Under the pieces are notes generated by a model. The model saw only the letters and a list, made by a program, of their open reading frames with translations, made no database searches and had not been told where the DNA came from. Shown here one piece after another: positions 1-13,500 of a stretch of DNA of 64,000 nucleotides. Both the position numbers and the translations under genes were made by a program. The DNA is from an uncultured Sphingomonadaceae bacterium (lineage in GTDB: Bacteria > Pseudomonadota > Alphaproteobacteria > Sphingomonadales > Sphingomonadaceae). The stretch covers positions 248,001-312,000 of the forward strand of contig CALKUK010000013.1 of NCBI GenBank assembly GCA_937996655.1, given 5' to 3'. Within the stretch, counting starts at the first letter, position 1; the number at the start of each line of letters is the position of its first letter.

Positions 1-817
1 TGTTGAGCCGCAGCGTATAAGCCTCGTCTGCCGCCGCGATCAGTTCGCCTGCGTGATGGTGGTCCATGCAGATAAAGTGGATTGCGCCTTGGCGTGACAC
101 TGAGGCGCAGCGGCCAGGGCAATCTGCCAAGAACGCCTCAAACTCAGACTTGCTCATTTCGCCAGAGGCAACCTCGAACTCGCGGTGCCGGAACTGGCCG
201 CGACCGGTCGCATAGCCGTCGATCGGCACATTATAGGGCGGATCGAGAAAGGCGGCATCGGCCTCAGCCCCTGCCATCAGTGCGCCGAGCGCGTCCTGCT
301 GCCGGATATCCCCGCAGCCGAGCCGGTGCTTGCCAAGCAGCCAGATATCGCCGGGTTGCGTGACAGCGTCCTCAACGGTTGGCGGGATCACGTCTTCTGC
401 GGGGTCCTCTTGTTCCGACAGAAAGACGTCGACTTCGCCAATCTCGAAGCCAGTGATCTCAATGTCGAGGCCAGAAACAATGATCTCCTGAAGTTCGACC
501 TTCAGCAGATCAACATCCCAACTCGAGCTCAGAGCAATCTTGTTGTCGGCGACCCGCAACAGACGCTTTTGCGCCTCGGTTAGCCCGGGCAAGATGACAA
601 CAGGCGCCTCTGTGAGTTTGAGCTTTTTGGCAGCGAGAAGCCGCCCGTGTCCGGCGATGATGACGCCCTCCTCATCAATCAGAATGGGGTTCGCAAAGGC
701 AGTCGCCTCAATACTCTTGGCGATCTGCGCCACCTGTCGCACGCTGTGCATCCGCGCGTTGGTCGGACAAGGGGTCAGCTTGTCGAGAGAACGATATTGT
801 AAAGTAAGTTCGTGCAC
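1..817 (-). CDS. ParB-domain DNA methyltransferase, 3' part missing
   Basis: Open minus-strand frame running off the left edge. The visible N-terminal part is a ParB/Spo0J-like nuclease domain (NARMHSVRQVAQIAKSI, then GVIIAGHGRLLAAKKL), followed by a linker and the start of an N6/N4-type DNA methyltransferase with catalytic motif IV, LDPPYNVPIDG (reverse complement of about 223-255). Proteins of this build methylate adenine or cytosine and are common on prophages and integrative elements of alphaproteobacteria; target sequence unknown. The first plausible start is GTG at 817, giving VHELTLQYRSLDKL; the frame remains open further upstream, so the start is uncertain. The methyltransferase C-terminus lies outside the window. 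No integrase or other mobility gene is seen here, so linkage to a mobile element is only inferred. Confidence 0.8.
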   Translation of the reverse strand, partial: MHELTLQYRSLDKLTPCPTNARMHSVRQVAQIAKSIEATAFANPILIDEEGVIIAGHGRLLAAKKLKLTEAPVVILPGLTEAQKRLLRVADNKIALSSSWDVDLLKVELQEIIVSGLDIEITGFEIGEVDVFLSEQEDPAEDVIPPTVEDAVTQPGDIWLLGKHRLGCGDIRQQDALGALMAGAEADAAFLDPPYNVPIDGYATGRGQFRHREFEVASGEMSKSEFEAFLADCPGRCASVSRQGAIHFICMDHHHAGELIAAADEAYTLRLN

Positions 818-1565
818 GCAGCGCCTCGTCGAAGGAATTTGGGGAGTATCGACACCTTCCAGAAGGAAGGAGGCGCGCGCCTACAAACGAGCGTACGAAC
901 AACAGGAAAATCCTATACACCGGCACTTGTGTCAAGTAGCCAAAATGCGTGCTTGGGGATTACTCGAAAAAACTCGCCAACTGACACCGTTAGGAAACCG
1001 CTAGGACCAATCGTAGAAAATTTCTGGCAGGTGAGAACAGTGTTGGAAAAAGTGGATGACGGAGCCAGTGAACGCGTTACGCTGCTCTAATCCGCCACCA
1101 AAGAAAATGGCTGTCCTGGAGAGGCTAATGACCGCTTACAAGCAAGCCTGTGGAATGACGAAAGTCCTCCCATCCAACCCCGGCGTCCACGTTTGCAAAG
1201 AAGCGGTGCGCGCTTCCCAAACCCTTTTGGAGCCATCGTTTGAATGCGATCTTGCCCCAGTCAGCTAGCAGAAATTTGCGGCCAGGAAACTGCGCGAAAT
1301 GAGCCGCCGAACGACTAACCAGTTTTAAGATGGTCGCCTTCCCAAAATGCGTCGATAGAATGCTACACAATGGTTTAGGCGAACCGAATAACCACAGAAA
1401 TTGTCACCACCGCGCGTCATGCGACAATTCTATGCTTTGCCGGAACGCCAGCGCTAGACAGTCTGCTTTTCAAGGAGGGTCGGGCTTCCCCATGCCAATG
1501 AGGCACAGCCTAACCCTCCTTAAATCGTGCCTTTAACGCTCTGTCCAGCCTACCGCGGGTGGCGA
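818..1565. other. Non-coding stretch between methylase and giant gene
   Basis: About 750 bases with only short overlapping open frames that show no recognisable motif, no good ribosome-binding site and no consistent codon use. The only structure I see is the inverted repeat near 1472-1521, listed separately. It may hold the upstream region of the methylase gene and decayed sequence. Confidence 0.5.
1472..1521 (-). terminator. Inverted repeat after the giant gene
   Basis: AAGGAGGGT (1472-1480) pairs with ACCCTCCTT (1513-1521), extended by GGCT/AGCC after a 2x2 internal loop. It lies 45 bases after the stop codon of the 5703-codon gene. No T-run follows on the minus strand, so it is a weak intrinsic terminator or only an mRNA 3' stabilising hairpin. 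Confidence 0.4.
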
Positions 1566-4500
1566 TCAGCCAATGACGTTGTCGTGGAAGTTGGTAGTTG
1601 TGAGCGCGCTGGCCCCCAAGCCGTTGACCGTTCCCAACAGCAAAACCTCATTCTGCATAAGGTTACCGTCGTTATTCGCGTCGACCCAATGCCAGACATT
1701 TATATTTGCATCATCGGCTGCGCTGTTGGCGATCAGGAACACCATATCCGTATGGTTCCCCCCCGTTCCCGCATCCACAAGCTTGTTGAGGAAGTTGTTG
1801 GAGGACTTGAACAGCGTTTCAACCGATTTCGCGGTATCCCCAGCGAACAGATCCGTCAGGCCGACCACATCGGCGGTCAGCTTGCTTGGAACGTCGGCTA
1901 CGTCTGGGTCGCTGACCAGGCCTTCATAGATGCTTACGTGGTTCGGATTGTGGAGCGATAGGTTAGAGAAATCCAAGACGTCATTCTCTGAACCCTGCCC
2001 CTCAGCCAAGAAGTTGGTGATGACCATCTGGTTGGCAGGCGTCGTGGCCCACACCAGAGTGTCCGAACCGCTATCCGCGCCAAGGTTCACCGTATCTGTG
2101 CCGGTTCCACCACCTTCGAACACATCGTTGTGCAACGTCCCGGTCAGCGACTGAATACCTTCGGAAGCCGTTACGTGGAGAGCGCCATCGCTTGATGTGA
2201 AATCGATACCATTGGCCTGTGCCGCCGTCATCTTCGTCACTTCGATGACACTTGGTGTTGCCGCATTATCGTAAAGCGATACGGAGCTGACACCCCCATC
2301 GGCGGAATGCAGGATAGTGGCTGCATTCAATATGCCCGCATTGTTGAATGCGACCAATGCGCTGGGCCCGCTGACGACCGTGAAGTCATAGGAGGCATTC
2401 ACATTAGCATCGCGCAGTTCCACGGTGCCGCCACCGGTGATGTCGACAGGAGAGGCAGCATCAGCCAGGGCGATGGCATCGGCGGCGACAAGCAGTGTTG
2501 CCCCCGTTGCCACGTCGATTGCATTATCGCCGCCGAAGGTCAGGCTTGTTGAGGTCACGTTTGTGAGATCAACAGTCCCGCCAGCCACATCGCCCGTAAC
2601 GTTCGTGGTGCCTTCTCCGTCAATCGTCACCCCATCCGCAAGTGCCACGGACAACGTGAAGACCGACCCATATTGGAGATGCACCTTGGTCTGCCCAAGA
2701 TCTTCAATATTGGTTAGATCAACTTCAATATCCATGTCGATCGATGCCGCGGACAGGTTAGACAAGTTCGCGTTGAGGATCGTGATGCCAAGATCTTCGT
2801 CATAGTACGGTTGCGCATAAACACGGATATGGGCAAGATTTTGCGTGACGGTGAAAAAGCTCACCTGGTTTGAATTCACCGTCAAAGTGCTGCCCGCACC
2901 GAGTTGGGTAATGGCTTCAAATGTGTCCACATAGGCGTCACGGACATCAATGCTGACACTCGGGTCAACAGCGCTGAAGTCTGTGTCGGCGAAGACGCCT
3001 CCGGTCAGTTCCAACGTCCCCGGACCGAAAATGGTGCCTGCGCCCGCGGCAAGCTTGCCCGCCTCCATGTAGAGCGTGCCACCCGCCGCAATGGAAATTG
3101 ACGGAGCGGCGTCGCTATCATCGGCGAAACTGATCGATGCTTCGATCTGCGACAGATCGACATAGTCACCTTCGTTAACATCTCCCGCAACATAAACGGT
3201 GCCTAGACCAGTAATATGCTGATAACCTGCCTGGTCTGTGCGCAGGATCAACCCAGATGAAGTCCCCACATCGATGACATTATCAGATGACACCGTGTCT
3301 GCGAACGACAACCCGCTAACCGTGTGTCTGGTCAGATCCAAGGTTCCTTCGGTCAGATCGCCGACAACCACCAGATATCCTTCCCCGGAAACGGTGACCG
3401 TGCTGTACCGCAGCTGATCCGCACCGATGGCGAGGCGGGAATAATATCCGTTAACCTCAATGTCGTCATTGTCGAAGGTCAACGCGGATTCGATCCGCGT
3501 GAGATCAATCAACCCGCCGGCCAGACCATTGTTGCCGACCGACGCGACATCACCGACAATATTCACTGCGCCGCCTTCGGTTGCGACGCCATTGGCCTGC
3601 GCCGCCGAAAGCCCAAGGACCTGACCAGAGGCAATCGTGTATGTGTCGACTGTCGACAAATTCGGATTGGTATGGATATCCATGCTTTCCGAGATGACGA
3701 CGCTGACTTGCGTTTCCGCCTTTACCGGCACGAATGTCAGGTTGCTGATATCCAATATATCGGATGTAATGCCAGAGTTTCCATAGACGTAAAACTCAAC
3801 CACATCGCCAGCACTTACCGTGAAAGTAGTATCATGAGCCCCCTCTGAGATATTCTGATAGTATTGACCATTAACCTTCAGCCACGCATTTACACCAGCT
3901 GACCGTGTCAGGTCAGAGTGGAACGACAGCGTCCCAGCACCCGGTGTGATCTTGATCGTCGCCCGCGTCATGGCGGGTGTTTCGATATGGATCGTGCCTG
4001 CGCCCGCATCAAAGGCTGTCACGGCATTTACTTGGCTGTCGGCGGTGTCCCAATTGACCTCCGCCAACGCCCCGGAAAGACCTATCACCTCAACGCCTGC
4101 GCCGACGTGCGACAAATCTGTTGTCGCGGTCAGGCCGTGAACTTCCACTGCGCCAACACCCGTAACGATGGCACCGCTGGCTTGGTCATCACGAAGCTGC
4201 AGCGTGGCATATTCACCGACATCGATACCGACGGGTGTGTTGCCATCGTCGGCTGTGAAGCTGACGCCTGCCGCAATGCTGCGCAGATCGACAATGTTAG
4301 GCTCCAATTCTGTGCCTGCACCCACGTTGCCATCGATGGCCACAGTGCCATCCCCTGTGACCGTCTGGCCCGAGGCTTGGTCTGCACGCAGGAGCAGCGA
4401 GGAATTGCCCCCCAGGTCAATCTGGCCAAGGCCGGTTTCCTGAGTGTCGGGATCAAGAAAGGTCAGAGGCGCTGTGATGCCGGTCAGATCCAGCGTGTAC

Positions 4501-7500
4501 GGAGGACCAGATGTATCCGGAACATCTCCGGTGACATTGGCTTGACCTAAGCCACTGATGTCCCGGTATGTCGCCTGATCTATCGTCAACGTGAGCGACT
4601 TATCAGGATCCACGCTGATCTGTAGTTCTCCGAGATTTGTTGCTGAATTAAGCGTGACAGACTGCGAAACCGTCGCCGTCATATTCGAGTGTATGGTCGA
4701 CAGATTATATTCGTCCGTACCAAGTTCGGTAATGACGACATTGCCGCCACTAATGTCGTGTCCGCTGGCCAGCTCTGCCGATATCGTCAGCGTGGCTTCC
4801 GGATCAACCGTCACAACGGCTGCACCCAGATCACCATCGAAGGTAAAGCTCGTGTCGACCGCCGCTGTGAGCGATGTGACAACAATGTTCGCGAGATTTG
4901 CGGACGCGGCGTCCGCAAGATCGGTGACATGAACCGAGGCATGTCCACCTTCTTCGGCTATCGTCGCATCGTCGGCCTGTACCGCATTCAATGTCAAAAT
5001 GTGGTCACCATGCACGACGAAGTGCGAAACCTCAGAGAAGTTGCCATTGCTGGACAGATCAAGGTCCCCAAGGACATGAACCGTTACCGTCCCGGTGGTC
5101 GCGTCAATCAGTTCATCAATGTTAAAGTCGTCATCGCCTTCGCCGAGATAGACGTCAAGGTTACCCTCCACAGTCACGACGACGTTGCCCAGCTGATGAC
5201 CTTCGATCTTCAGTGTCTGTCCGTCGGCAATGGTGATGCTTTCATCGATGATACCATCCGACGAGAGATCGAACGCAATCGCGCCAACGGTCGCGTTCAA
5301 AAGATCCGTCGTCCCATCGAGCAACGCGCCCGACACGAGAAGCGTTCCGTCGCCCACGATGATGAGGCCATCAGCTTGGTCTGCGCGCATCGTCATCGTG
5401 AAGTCCGGGTCGATAGCCAAGGACCCATATTGCAGAACCAAACCATTATGAATCCCAGTCAAATCCAGATCTAGATTGACGTACGAACCAATCAGATGGG
5501 TCTGCGAGCCCTCGCCTGTCACGCTGAGGTGATTGGCCTGTTCGAAGGTCAGAGTGATATCACCCACAAGCTCCTCTGGAAGATCAATCGTGTTGCCCGA
5601 TTGATCTGCCAGACGCCCCGTTTCGGTATCAACCGTGAAACCGCTGAGGCCCGACATATCCATGTTCGCGGTTACTGAAGTCAGCGAGACAGAGTAATCT
5701 AGGCTGCCCGTGAAGACCACCTGCCCGTCACCCGCGATGGCCTGCCCGTCAACCTGCGATAGCAAGGCCGTCAGCGTTGAACCGTTACCAATGGAAATTT
5801 CTGCATTGGCGTCGGTTTCCGTGCCATCCTGGAATGACACCACCGCGGAGACGTCACTGATGTTGACATCGTGCGTGATATCTCCCGCGATGTGCAGGGT
5901 CCCGTTGCCGTTAATGACGGCGCCATTTGCCTGAACGTCGTTGACGACCAGATGCTTATTATCTGCGATGTCCGTCGGCAGTGTGACCGTACCGACAACA
6001 GTGGACACATCGAGACGCGTAACGGTGGGATTGTTCAAGTTGCCCAGATCGATATCACCAGTCCCGACCAACTTGATGGTACCGCTACCCGACAGAACGG
6101 TGTCGCCAACGGTATTCACGTCAACGATCACTTCGGCGGGGGCGGAGCCGAAGGTCGACAGGACAGGTTCAAGGTCGATCGCTGCAGAGTCCGTGATGCC
6201 ATTGGCGCCGATATTCAACGCTTCAACAACAGCCCGCAGTTCGCTGTCGGTATATTTATACCCATTATCCAGATCGGGAGAACCAGCCAGCAATACATAG
6301 ACAACAAAGCTCGCGTCATCGAGACCTGACACCGAGAAATAGTCATCGTCCGTATTCGTTGTACCATCCATGACGGGATTGACCGCATTGGTTATGATCA
6401 GCTTGTTGATGCTGGGGTCGCCGTTAGCACCATAGATTTGGTCAACAAAAACGCGGAAACCGTTAAAGCCTGTCAATTCTCTGGTCGAACGAGAGCCGCC
6501 GTTATCAGCCCCTGCGTTCCCGCTGATCGTGAATTCTGAGCCTTCAAAATTGGTGATCGACAATACTGTCGAGGACGTGAACGTCCGGAAGACATAATCA
6601 CCCCATAACATTGCGGTTGGCGTGGTATTATTGTCTGTAGACCAAATGGATTGTTGGATGCCATCGATGGAGAGGCGGTTCCCATAGTCATACATATCAT
6701 GGCCGGCATCCCTCCAAACGTCGCTTTGCAGGTCGGAGTAGTCGAGCGCATAGGACTTTGCTCCGCCGTCAGCACGGATTTCGTCAAACTTGCCCAGTGT
6801 CTCCGCGCTAGTCGCCAATAGGCTGATATTGCTCGTGAAATTACCGACGACGTACAGGTAGTCCTTCACGTTCGACAGGTCGACGCCAAGAACACCGTCA
6901 GCGTTGTTTTCAAGACCAGTGACCAGCAGCTCACCATGGCCGTCAATGGCTCGCCCTTCAATCTGCGAGGCGAGGATCGTCAGCGATGAGGGGCTATCAC
7001 CAGGCAGATACACGTCGTGACCCGTCCAGGAAACAGGCAGTTCGGTTTGGATCTCGTTTTCCCCGGTGACCATTACTGAAATCGGATGAGGATTGAAGAC
7101 CGCGCCGTACGCATTGTCTTCATTACTGACGATAAGATAATCACCGTCCTGAATGTCAGCCGAGAATTGAACAGGTCCATACTGTACAGATTCTACAAGA
7201 GTACCATCAGCACGGAACAAACGTGCGACAACTCTGATCGCGTCGTAGACAGCGTCAGCGACAAGTATATCAACATGCTGGCCCGCGTAATTGCTGAGAT
7301 CGACCTTGCTGACGTGCGTCGGGTTAGGGAAGTTAAATGGGTTTTCATCATATTCGATGGGAGTGGAATTGATGATAAACTTATCGACCGTGCCGAGGTA
7401 GTCATTCCCCGTCACATCGACGTTCCCGCCGACAGTCGCTGTTACATTCAGGTCACCTGCAATGCCCGACAGGTTGGTGCCGTCGGTGATTTCCTTCACG

Positions 7501-10500
7501 GTGACACTGCCCTTAAGCGTGCCAACACCGGTCACGGTCGCGGCATTAGCTTCGGCCGCATTAAGTGTAAGGCCGGCATCCTCGACAATCTTATAGCTGT
7601 CGATTTCAGCCAAATGGGCCGCCATGTTGCCAGAAAGATCTGTATCGTCCTCAATGATCGCCGTAATCGTCTGCGGCGCATTGACGCTGCCAAAGGCGAA
7701 CGAGTCTTCGACCGCATCGAGATTGTATATCTCGATCTGGCCTGCGCTACCTGCCTGATTGATTTCCACGCCGCTCAGCATGGCGGCATTGACCTTCAAT
7801 GTGCCGGACACACTGATGGCGTTGGTTGACTCTCCATTGGTCTGGAACGACGTGAGTGTGGAAATCACGCCAGTCAGGTCAACAACGTCCACTGCACCAA
7901 CATCGCCGGCCACGTAAGTCATACCGGCGCCGTGAATGTCATTCCCACTGGCCTGGAGCGCCGTCAGCGTGAGCACCGAACCCGTATCGAGGGAGATGCC
8001 GTCTACGCCGAACGTCACCGAAATACCGGCGGCAATGGACCGGAGATCGACAGCCTGATCCGCCGACATATCCCCGACAACGTCAACGAGGGGCTCAAAG
8101 GCTGCATCGCTTTCGGTCACCACAAGGGCGTCCGCCTGCGCAGCAGTAAGGCGAAGAGTATAATCCCCTTCAATAGTGTAGGCCGTCACATGCGCCTGAA
8201 TATCACCGGCGCCCGAATTTGCGGTGATGTCGAACAGTCCATCTACGTCAACGCTGCTGCCGCTGATGTGACCAATTACAGCTGCAAGACCCGCAAGAGG
8301 CTCATTGCCTGAGGCAAAGAAGCGCGCGTCATTCAGCGTCAGTTGCTTACCCTGCTGGCGAAGGCCATCGTTCAGATGCGGATTGTATACGATGAAGCGC
8401 ACTTCATCGCCCGCAAGAAGATCCAAGGTGATTTCACCCCCGATGAGGCCCACTTGCGTGCTTTGAGTGACAGAAATTGCGCCCGAAGAATAGCGTTCGC
8501 CGTTCAGTTCATTCAGTTGAACCACGCTCGTCACACCGCCACGGACAATAGCGACAGACATCTCGCCACCATAACCTGGAGCATTGACAAAGGCGCTACC
8601 GTCAAATTCGTAATGAACCCTGAACTGGCCCGATTCCAGCACAACGGTGCTTGCAATCGATGCAGCTCCGCCTGTGCCGGGGAGGTTCGTATCCGTAAGG
8701 GTCAGAACCTGAGAGTCGGCATCGAGGGTAGCTGTCGAATTTTCATCATGCTCAAGTACGAGATCCAGAGTGCCAAAGCCGGTGAACGCAGTGATCCCCG
8801 CAAACGGCGCTTCAACATTCGACAGGTCGGTCGACGTCTGAATATCCAGCACGTCCAGCGTACCTGTTCCGGTCACCGTCCGACCATCTGCCGCACCTTC
8901 ATGCAGCGTCAGGGCCGCGCCGGCACCGACTTCGAAGGACGTGTTGTAGCCGTCAGACAGAGTGCCTTCAAAGGTGCTGCTTTGATTGTCAGACAGCACC
9001 AGGGTGACCGTAGAAGCGATGAGCGCGCTGAAATCGCCTTCAAGCGCATTTTCAAGCTGCGTGACGCGCACGGCGCCCTCACCCTGCATATGAAGACCAT
9101 CGGCATGGACCGCAGACAACGTGACTTCCGAATTGTTTCCGATATCAACAAGGCCAACACCGGTATCGCTCAAGCTATCGCGGAACGTAAGATCGACGTC
9201 ATCATAGATGCGCGTCAGAACAACATATGTGTTGTCGCCAATGTCGCCCTGAATGTTGACGGTACCCGCGTTGCTTTCCATCGCAAGGCCATTGGCCTGC
9301 GCCACGGTGATCAGCAGGTCTTGCCCGACATCAAGCGACGGGAGCGAAATATGGTTGCCCGAATTTCCGCTGAAGAGTGTGCCGTTAATGTCCGGCTCAA
9401 ACCCTGACGAAATTCCGGTAAGGTCAATGTCGGTGGCGACGCCGGATAGCAGGAAGGTCGTGTCGGAAGGTTCAACACCGTCCGTGAGAGCGAGAATACC
9501 CGCGCCATCGATGTCGACACCATCGGCCTGATCCAGTTTCGCCCGCAGGACCCCACTTTCACCGATCGAGATGTGGTTTTCGTCGAAGTATATTGCGGTG
9601 CCAATGCCCGTAATGTCGACCGTCGTGTTGGAAACATTTCCATAGACGTAAACGCTGCCGCTGCCGCCGAAGGCCTCGCCATCCGCCTGATCGGCGGTCA
9701 GCAGAATGCTGTGTCCATCCGAAACCGTCTGGTTGAACGCGATATTCCCCGTCGCAGTCCGCACGTCGAGCGTGGAGACCGTGACACCTGTCAGTGAGGC
9801 ATCATGGCTTCCGGAGACAATCAGCGTTGAGGTCGATGTCTCGGTGATGATCCTGTCATTGGCGCTTTCAGCGTCAATGGTCACCGCCGGCATTCCTTCA
9901 AACAACCTCATTTCACCAAGTTGAAGAGCCGGACCAGACTTCGTGGTCGGGAATTCAACCTTGTAATAGGAATACGATACCGAATTGCTGAAGCTATAAA
10001 TGTCCGACGTCGAGATGCGATCAGACGGCAGATTTAACGGCATGTCCGTGACAATATCAACAAAGTTAACACCATCATTTGACCCGCGAATGGTCACTGT
10101 GGCGGGGTCACGGTTCTCGTCATCGTTGCCAGTAGTCAGACTAAAGCTGCTGACAGCCTTGGCCTCCGGCAAATGGACAACGGCAGCAAATCCAGGAGCG
10201 TAACTATAGAAGAATTTCTGGCCGTCGATCCCATCAAACAGGCCACCCAGACCCTCCGCAAAGTCTCCACCGCTGCTCGCGTCGATGATCTGAGCACCAG
10301 TGAGATCGACATAGCCCTCCCCAATTATAATCGCGTCGACACTGGCGAGGTTTTCAATGTCGGCTCTGACATCAACTGAGCCCGAAACCGTAATTGTAAA
10401 CGTGCCGTCTACAGTGATGTGTGTCAGATCGGTCGTCAGATGGCCGTTGCCGTCATCTGTGAGGCCGGTGACGTAGACATCACCAACACCCGTCACATTC

Positions 10501-13500
10501 TGCGCATTGGCCTGATCCGCCGTCAGTGTCAGGGACGACGTCACAGTCTGGAGCGTATCTAAAAACAGCGTCGACGTTTCATCGGCTTCGCGGTCGTAGA
10601 CCTCCAGATGGAGGGTGTCACCGCTAAAATCGCTGACAGATGCGCCTTCGTCGACAATCAAATAATAAGACAGAACGGCATAGTATCCGTCTTGAACGGT
10701 CAGAGTTTCAATAAGGGAGTTCGTACCCGGACCCGTATCATCGTCATACGCGACTAATTGGCCATTTGCATCGAATACAAACAAATAAGTATCGTCGCTT
10801 AAATCGGAATTGAGACTGATGTCGACTGTTTTGCCGGCATAAGCAGACAGATCAATGTGTTGTCCATTGGTGCCGGCCACCAGGGCAAAGGTATCAACCG
10901 TACCGACCTGGGTGTTTTGAGTCAGATCTAGGACAGAGCTGACTTCTGCTGTCACCGCAATGTTGTCAGCCAGATGAGACAGATCCGCAGATTCCGTCAG
11001 TTCGCGGACGTAAACGGAACTCGAGTCCTCACCCGTGATCGTGCGTCCATCAGCCTGACCCGACGCCAGCGACATGGCAGCATTAACGCCAAGGATGACG
11101 TCATGCGTCGCAGCATCCCCGAGATTACCGGTGAAGGTAAAATCGGCATTGTCGCTAACATTTAGGGCCACCAAGGTGTTAGAAATGTTTCCGAAATTGG
11201 CAGCGGGCGTGTCTTCCAAGTTGTAGATTTCGACCGTCGCCGTGGGAGACCCTGTCGCATATTTGAAATCATCAATGATGAAATGACTACCATGAGCGAT
11301 CCCATCATAAGAGTCTGAACAAATCACCAATTCATCGATAGCGCCCCAATCAAAGGTGAGGGTTGTCTCTTCGACAGCGCTAATCGAGACAGTCCGCTCG
11401 GCAACAAGCTGACCATTATTATAACCGGCCAGCGTTATCTGCATATCACTAGTTGCTGCAGTAAGTTGGATGCCTGTAAAGACGAAATCGGACGCATCTG
11501 AGCGTGTAATCGTGACAGGCTGAAGCCCGTAAGGGGTGTAAGCTACAACAGATCCCCAATCCTGCGCGGCGACCTCATAGCCGCCCCGCCCCAGATTATC
11601 GCCGTTGATGGCAGTTAAGTTATCCGCATCCGGGTTCGGTGCCAAAGTCCAATTAAAGCCATGATAGCCCATTGAAAGAGGGAAATCCAACTGACTGCCA
11701 ACGGCATCTTCAAACGTGATCGTCGTTTCTGGATCACCTGTAATCGACTGACCATCGGCCTGCGCCGCGTTGAGCTGCAAGGTCGCCCCTGATCCCAAGT
11801 TAATTGCAGATGGATCTCCACCGGCATCGTCGCTGAAGGTCAATGGTGCGGAAATATTGCGCAAATCAATCGATGCGTCGGCATGGACATTTCCGCTGAT
11901 CGCAACAAGACCATTTCCGTCGCTGTTGGTGATTGTCTTTTCGTCGGCCTGATCAGGCCGAAGGATCAAGACTTTACCGTCTCCCACATTGACACTGTTA
12001 TTCCCATCACGATTGTCATCGAATGAGATATCGGCCGTGACTTGGGTAAGGTCAAAAGTGCCGCCAACGCCATTATAATAGAAGTCATTCTTGATCAGGA
12101 GTGTGCCGTCACCATCAAGCGAGATTTGGCCGTCCAGATCATTAGCATTCAGCGAAAGTGTCTGGCCTGATGCCAGGGTTGGCAATAGAACCGCATAGTC
12201 CCCACCATTGGTGAACAGTTGGCCGTTCCCGTGCACATGGAGCTGCACGTTGCTGAGGTCGAGATCAACAAAGACGTTGGTCAGATTGACGTCATCGGAC
12301 AAATCCCCAAGAACTGGCACGATCTGGCCTGCGTCTTGGCCATCAACAGCCACAATGTCGCCCAGCGCACCAATCTGAGATAGGCTCAGCGTCAGGGAGA
12401 CGCCCTCCCCGACACGAAGCGTCGGTGTGTTGGTGAAGTCGATGGGGAGACCGGAAATGTCCGCCGATGTGCTGCCATCAATCACCACCACAGCAATTGA
12501 TGAGACTGGGTCACCGTTCTCATCCGTTGCGCCGGAGATGGTGTCGAACACAGACAATTGGTCTGGCCGCAGAACGACGGCAGATGGCGAACCTTCCTCA
12601 AGGTAGAGCCCTTCAATACCGCTAATATCAACGCGGCTCAGGTCAACCTGACCACGTACCGTCAGGGTATCTGTGGTGCCAATATAGGAGCCGCCGCTAA
12701 TAGCTGAGCCGCTGACCAGATAGCTGGTGAGGCCATTTCCATCACCGTCAACGGACTCAATGACGTAGAAGTCATCACTGCCTTTGCCGCCGTTCAGCGA
12801 GATAATCCCCACATCGTCCGAATTGGTGCTCGTCGACGCAGCGGTGATGACCACCGTCTCATTTCCGCGCCCACCAGCAAAGGTAATGTCCGTGTTTACC
12901 CGGAAACCGGTGAGATCAACAATCGTAGATTTGTTGCTGAGATCAAGTCCGGTGACCGTCAGATGACTGATCACATCGTTCAAATCTACTGGCAGGCTTG
13001 CGGCCTGCGCATAAGAGACCTTCACTGCGTCAATATAGGTTGTTCCGCGGTTCTGCGCGCCCAACAGCGTGAGCGCCTGGGTGAAGTTTGCGGTGCCAGA
13101 AGCGTTGATATCGCGAGCATTGCCCAAAAACTCGGCCGGGAAGCTGCCATAGCTGACCAAGTTCGCAACGCTCTCAGATACGTCATAGCTGCTCAGTGCC
13201 AGATTGACGCCAAGGTCCTTGAGGTGCTGTGCAGCCGATGCCGAGGCGACCGTCCCGCTGACATAAACATCCTTTGCGTTATAGATCAGGGCATCACCCG
13301 ACGAAACATTCAAGAGGTTTTCGACGCTATCCCTGACGATGTAATTGGTAAGGAAGATGTGCAGTGGGTCGTCGATACGATCCTGCAGAACAAGCGCCTC
13401 ATCAACCGACATCAACACCCCGCGCCCGGGAAGGCGGTCGACAAGGCTATAGAAATGGGTGTTCGCCGAATTCAACGCATCGAGCAAATCAGAATTATTA

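Noticed and set aside
3918..9407. Long plus-strand open frames (210-354 codons) inside the giant gene
   Set aside because: They are the antisense of the repeat-coding gene, with odd composition (Arg, Cys, His-rich), no start signals and no family motif.
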